From contig CM024168.1 in the NCBI GenBank assembly GCA_013433145.1, positions 7,944,184 to 8,008,183 of the forward strand: 64,000 nt of DNA, given 5' to 3'. This DNA comes from Ascaris suum (lineage: Eukaryota > Nematoda > Chromadorea > Rhabditida > Ascarididae). The notes beneath the pieces were generated by a model. The model was not told the origin of the DNA. It saw nothing but the letters and a program-made list of their open reading frames with translations, and made no database searches. Below are positions 62,032 through 64,000 of the stretch, piece after piece. Every line of letters begins with the position of its first letter. The stretch's first letter is position 1. A program made the translations under genes and the position numbers.

Positions 62032-62053
62032 GGGGGGGGGGGGGTGGGGGGTG
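62032..62053. repeat. Poly-G tract
   Basis: Twenty-two bases of G with two T interruptions, in the E2-E3 intron. On the transcribed (minus) sense it is a C-run. Confidence 0.9.
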
Positions 62054-62570
62054 GGAAGACGGGAGGAAGTCGGCGGAAGTGGTAGGCTCCGGCAGGTGCC
62101 AAAGCGAAAATCGCCATTTAAAAAAGGGATCGTGCCTTTCCCAGTCACGAGTGAGCGTAGGGTGGCAGCAGCTATGAAAATGAGCGTAAACATGCACTCC
62201 CGAAGTAGCAGGAAAAATACCGAAGGTAAAAAAATTAGTGTAAAAGTGAAAAAGAAGCAAAAAATAGTGCTAGAGAGAAGGGATTTGGTGAGTTATGCTA
62301 GAAATAATGCAAGAATTATGAGAAGGTAAGGAGAGCGAAAGTGCTGAACAACTGCAGCGAAATTCACTGTGAGAAAAGCAAAAAAAGTTGGAAGATCTAT
62401 GGCGATGTTGAGTTGATGGTCGGATGCTGAGGGAAATTCTATGCTAGAAATAACAGAAAAGCAAAAGATCAAACAAGTTGCGAGTTTCTCCTATGGTAGG
62501 ATGCTGAGCTCTGACAGGTACATTGTTGGGAGATATCTCGCGAAAAGAGATGCTGGAGTATCGTTGGCAC

Positions 62571-62693
62571 TGAAGATGCATGCTTTGACATGTGCTGATC
62601 GATGAGAAAGTGATGCTAACTTTTTGCTCCAACTCAATTAAGAAAGAGCCTCTGCAGCTCGTTGTTCCTATATCATCGGTCGTCAGATTGCCC
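62571..62693 (-). CDS. Large minus-strand gene, exon E2
   Basis: Reads GNLTTDDIGTTSCRGSFLIE and on through a Ser/Thr-rich stretch ending SMHL, 40 full codons. The acceptor is GTGCCAAATAG. The chosen donor (CTTCA|GTGCCA) leaves phase 2 and fits E3. An earlier donor (AAAAA|GTTAGC, near 62609) would shorten it to end at LEQK but breaks the phase to E3. Polar, disorder-prone composition; no family recognised. Confidence 0.45.
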
Positions 62694-63450
62694 CTATTTG
62701 GCACAACACATTCAATCAGCCAACTTCAGCAACTTCTCTCCGTCCATCTGTGGTCGAAACCGCGATAAGGGAGACGATCAACGTACATAAGGAGATGGCA
62801 CTAATGACTTTAGAAATTTAAAAGTGGCAGAAGGGAACATACCAACATTCGTCTCATCAGATTGGAGTTGCATTACTGTGATGTAGATTTAAACCAAAGA
62901 ATGCATATTCAAAGCCACGCTGCACGCTATACCCCTCCCCACTCCCCCCACTTCTCCAAATCAGCGTTTCAGCGGAGATACCTTCCAGCATGTGTATCAG
63001 AAATCTCTGTCATATTTCGACATGAAAAATATAAAGCTGCCAATCTTCAAGAGCATATTGACCTTACTATTGCACCGAAACGACCTTAGAGAACAAAACT
63101 CCATGCTGTCGATTGGAGGAGAGTGCGGTGACTTGAATAACTGAGTGCAATTCATCGAGTGTAAATTAAGTTGAAAAATAAGTATGAATAAAAGAAACCA
63201 TCGAATTCACAATTGGCTAAGTTATTTCAAATTGAAATTGGAAGCGAGTGAAGTTCACGTTATCGAAACTACTGATCTCGAATGAAGATCTAATAATAAA
63301 TGGAATTTGGTTCTATGCTAAGTGGCGCTTACTGCAAAAGCTTATCAAGAGAGCCGTAATAAATGAGATAAAGGGAAAGAGGAGAGAGATAGAAAAAAGA
63401 AACAACGAACAACTAGTGCAAAGGAATAATAGTCTTCAAAAAAAGCGCAC

Positions 63451-63480
63451 CGTTGAGCAGGCTGCCACGCACAGATATTT
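63451..63480 (-). CDS. Large minus-strand gene, exon E1 (tentative)
   Basis: A 30-base candidate exon between a good acceptor (GTTGTTTCAG) and a GTGCGC donor. One nucleotide enters and two leave, which joins in frame to E2; the read is NICAWQPAQ. It is too short for coding statistics to help and other frames are open, so only the acceptor and phase support it. It would be the most upstream piece seen. No start codon is evident and the true 5' end is probably outside the window. Confidence 0.3.
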
Positions 63481-64000
63481 CTGAAACAACGTTTAGAGGT
63501 GAGCCAAACAAGTTTTGTATGTATGCTCGATGTTGCCATAACATCTTCGAAGCTCTCAACAGTAAAGCTCACATCTGCGCAGTTTTGCTATTCGTCTGTC
63601 CTCCCAACAAACAACATCAACTCTGCATCCACACCTACTAAAGCATTCATCAATCCACAGCAGCAATAAACTTCCATTGATCTGATTTGAAACTTGAAAC
63701 CCTCTCGACGTCCATTTTTGAGATTAGAAACCACCTAAAGCTCTAAATCTGAGATTTGTGTTCTCGCTGAAAAATGCTGGTTTTCCATGAAACTGGAGAC
63801 GAGTCCCGTGCGAGAGAGGTGCAAAGTATCTTGCTTGGATCCAACCAAGGTTTGTAAGCTGAAAAGTCATTATCTGGACCATTCAATGAGACTGTGCTCG
63901 TCTTGCTTTTTTGCACGATGCATAGTTTCGTTCAACAGTTTCCGTGTTTCTCTTCTTTCTCTTTCGCAATTTCAGAACCTCTGATATTCACTGAACATGC
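63481..64000. other. Right edge, upstream of the tentative first exon
   Basis: No start codon, promoter or secure exon recognised. A minus-strand frame (FTVESFEDVMATSSIHTK, about 63500-63572) is open but has no acceptor. The gene's 5' end is probably beyond the window. Confidence 0.4.

Noticed and set aside
1..64000. tRNA, rRNA, CRISPR, bacterial promoters or operons
   Set aside because: No cloverleaf boxes, ribosomal RNA blocks, spaced direct repeats or prokaryote-type gene packing were seen; the window is eukaryotic intron-exon sequence.

Overview
This window reads as animal nuclear DNA, most likely from a parasitic nematode. It is AT-rich, has no long open frames and no operon-like packing, and its coding signal comes as short blocks of about 30-270 bases between good splice sites (acceptors of the TTTCAG / TTGCAG / TTTTAG type, donors GTAAG, GTATGT, GTGAG). 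The organism call is inference from this style; no ribosomal RNA, transfer RNA or known marker gene is visible.

Layout: one large split gene on the minus strand appears to fill nearly the whole window. I reconstructed 46 candidate exons, E1 (63.48 kb, 5' side) to E46 (stop codon at 51-53). Every neighbouring pair was checked for reading phase and the chain stays in frame throughout, giving a product of roughly 1,750 residues. The 5' end (start codon and promoter) was not found and probably lies beyond the right edge. The 3' UTR runs off the left edge. Introns range from about 0.12 to 5.8 kb. Some links use weak donors or alternative acceptors, so individual exons carry different confidences.

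The deduced protein has no domain I can name with certainty. From N to C it has: a Ser/Asp-rich start; a compact folded-looking region (E6-E8) with faint resemblance to CABIT-type modules; Ser/Arg/Lys-rich linkers; an alpha/beta-looking region (E15-E17); a helical acidic segment (E21); long Ser/Pro-rich disordered parts with a poly-Pro run (E26); an Ala-rich insert (E30); a His-rich helical coiled-coil candidate (E36); Thr/Pro/Lys-rich linkers (E37-E38); and a dense C-terminal block (E43-E46). This is the build of a big cytoplasmic scaffold or adaptor. An AJM-1-like junction protein of nematodes is one hypothesis to test, not a conclusion.

The introns also hold several plus-strand coding-like pieces. 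The best are one exon with strong splice sites (21738-21919) and an island at 12.6-15.4 kb that includes a piece resembling the end of a FERM C-lobe. These may be nested genes, decayed copies or chance. Low-complexity DNA is scattered through the introns: two (AT)n arrays, one (GA)n array, eight or so poly-G/poly-C runs, and a clear 15-bp-stem hairpin at 46.35 kb.
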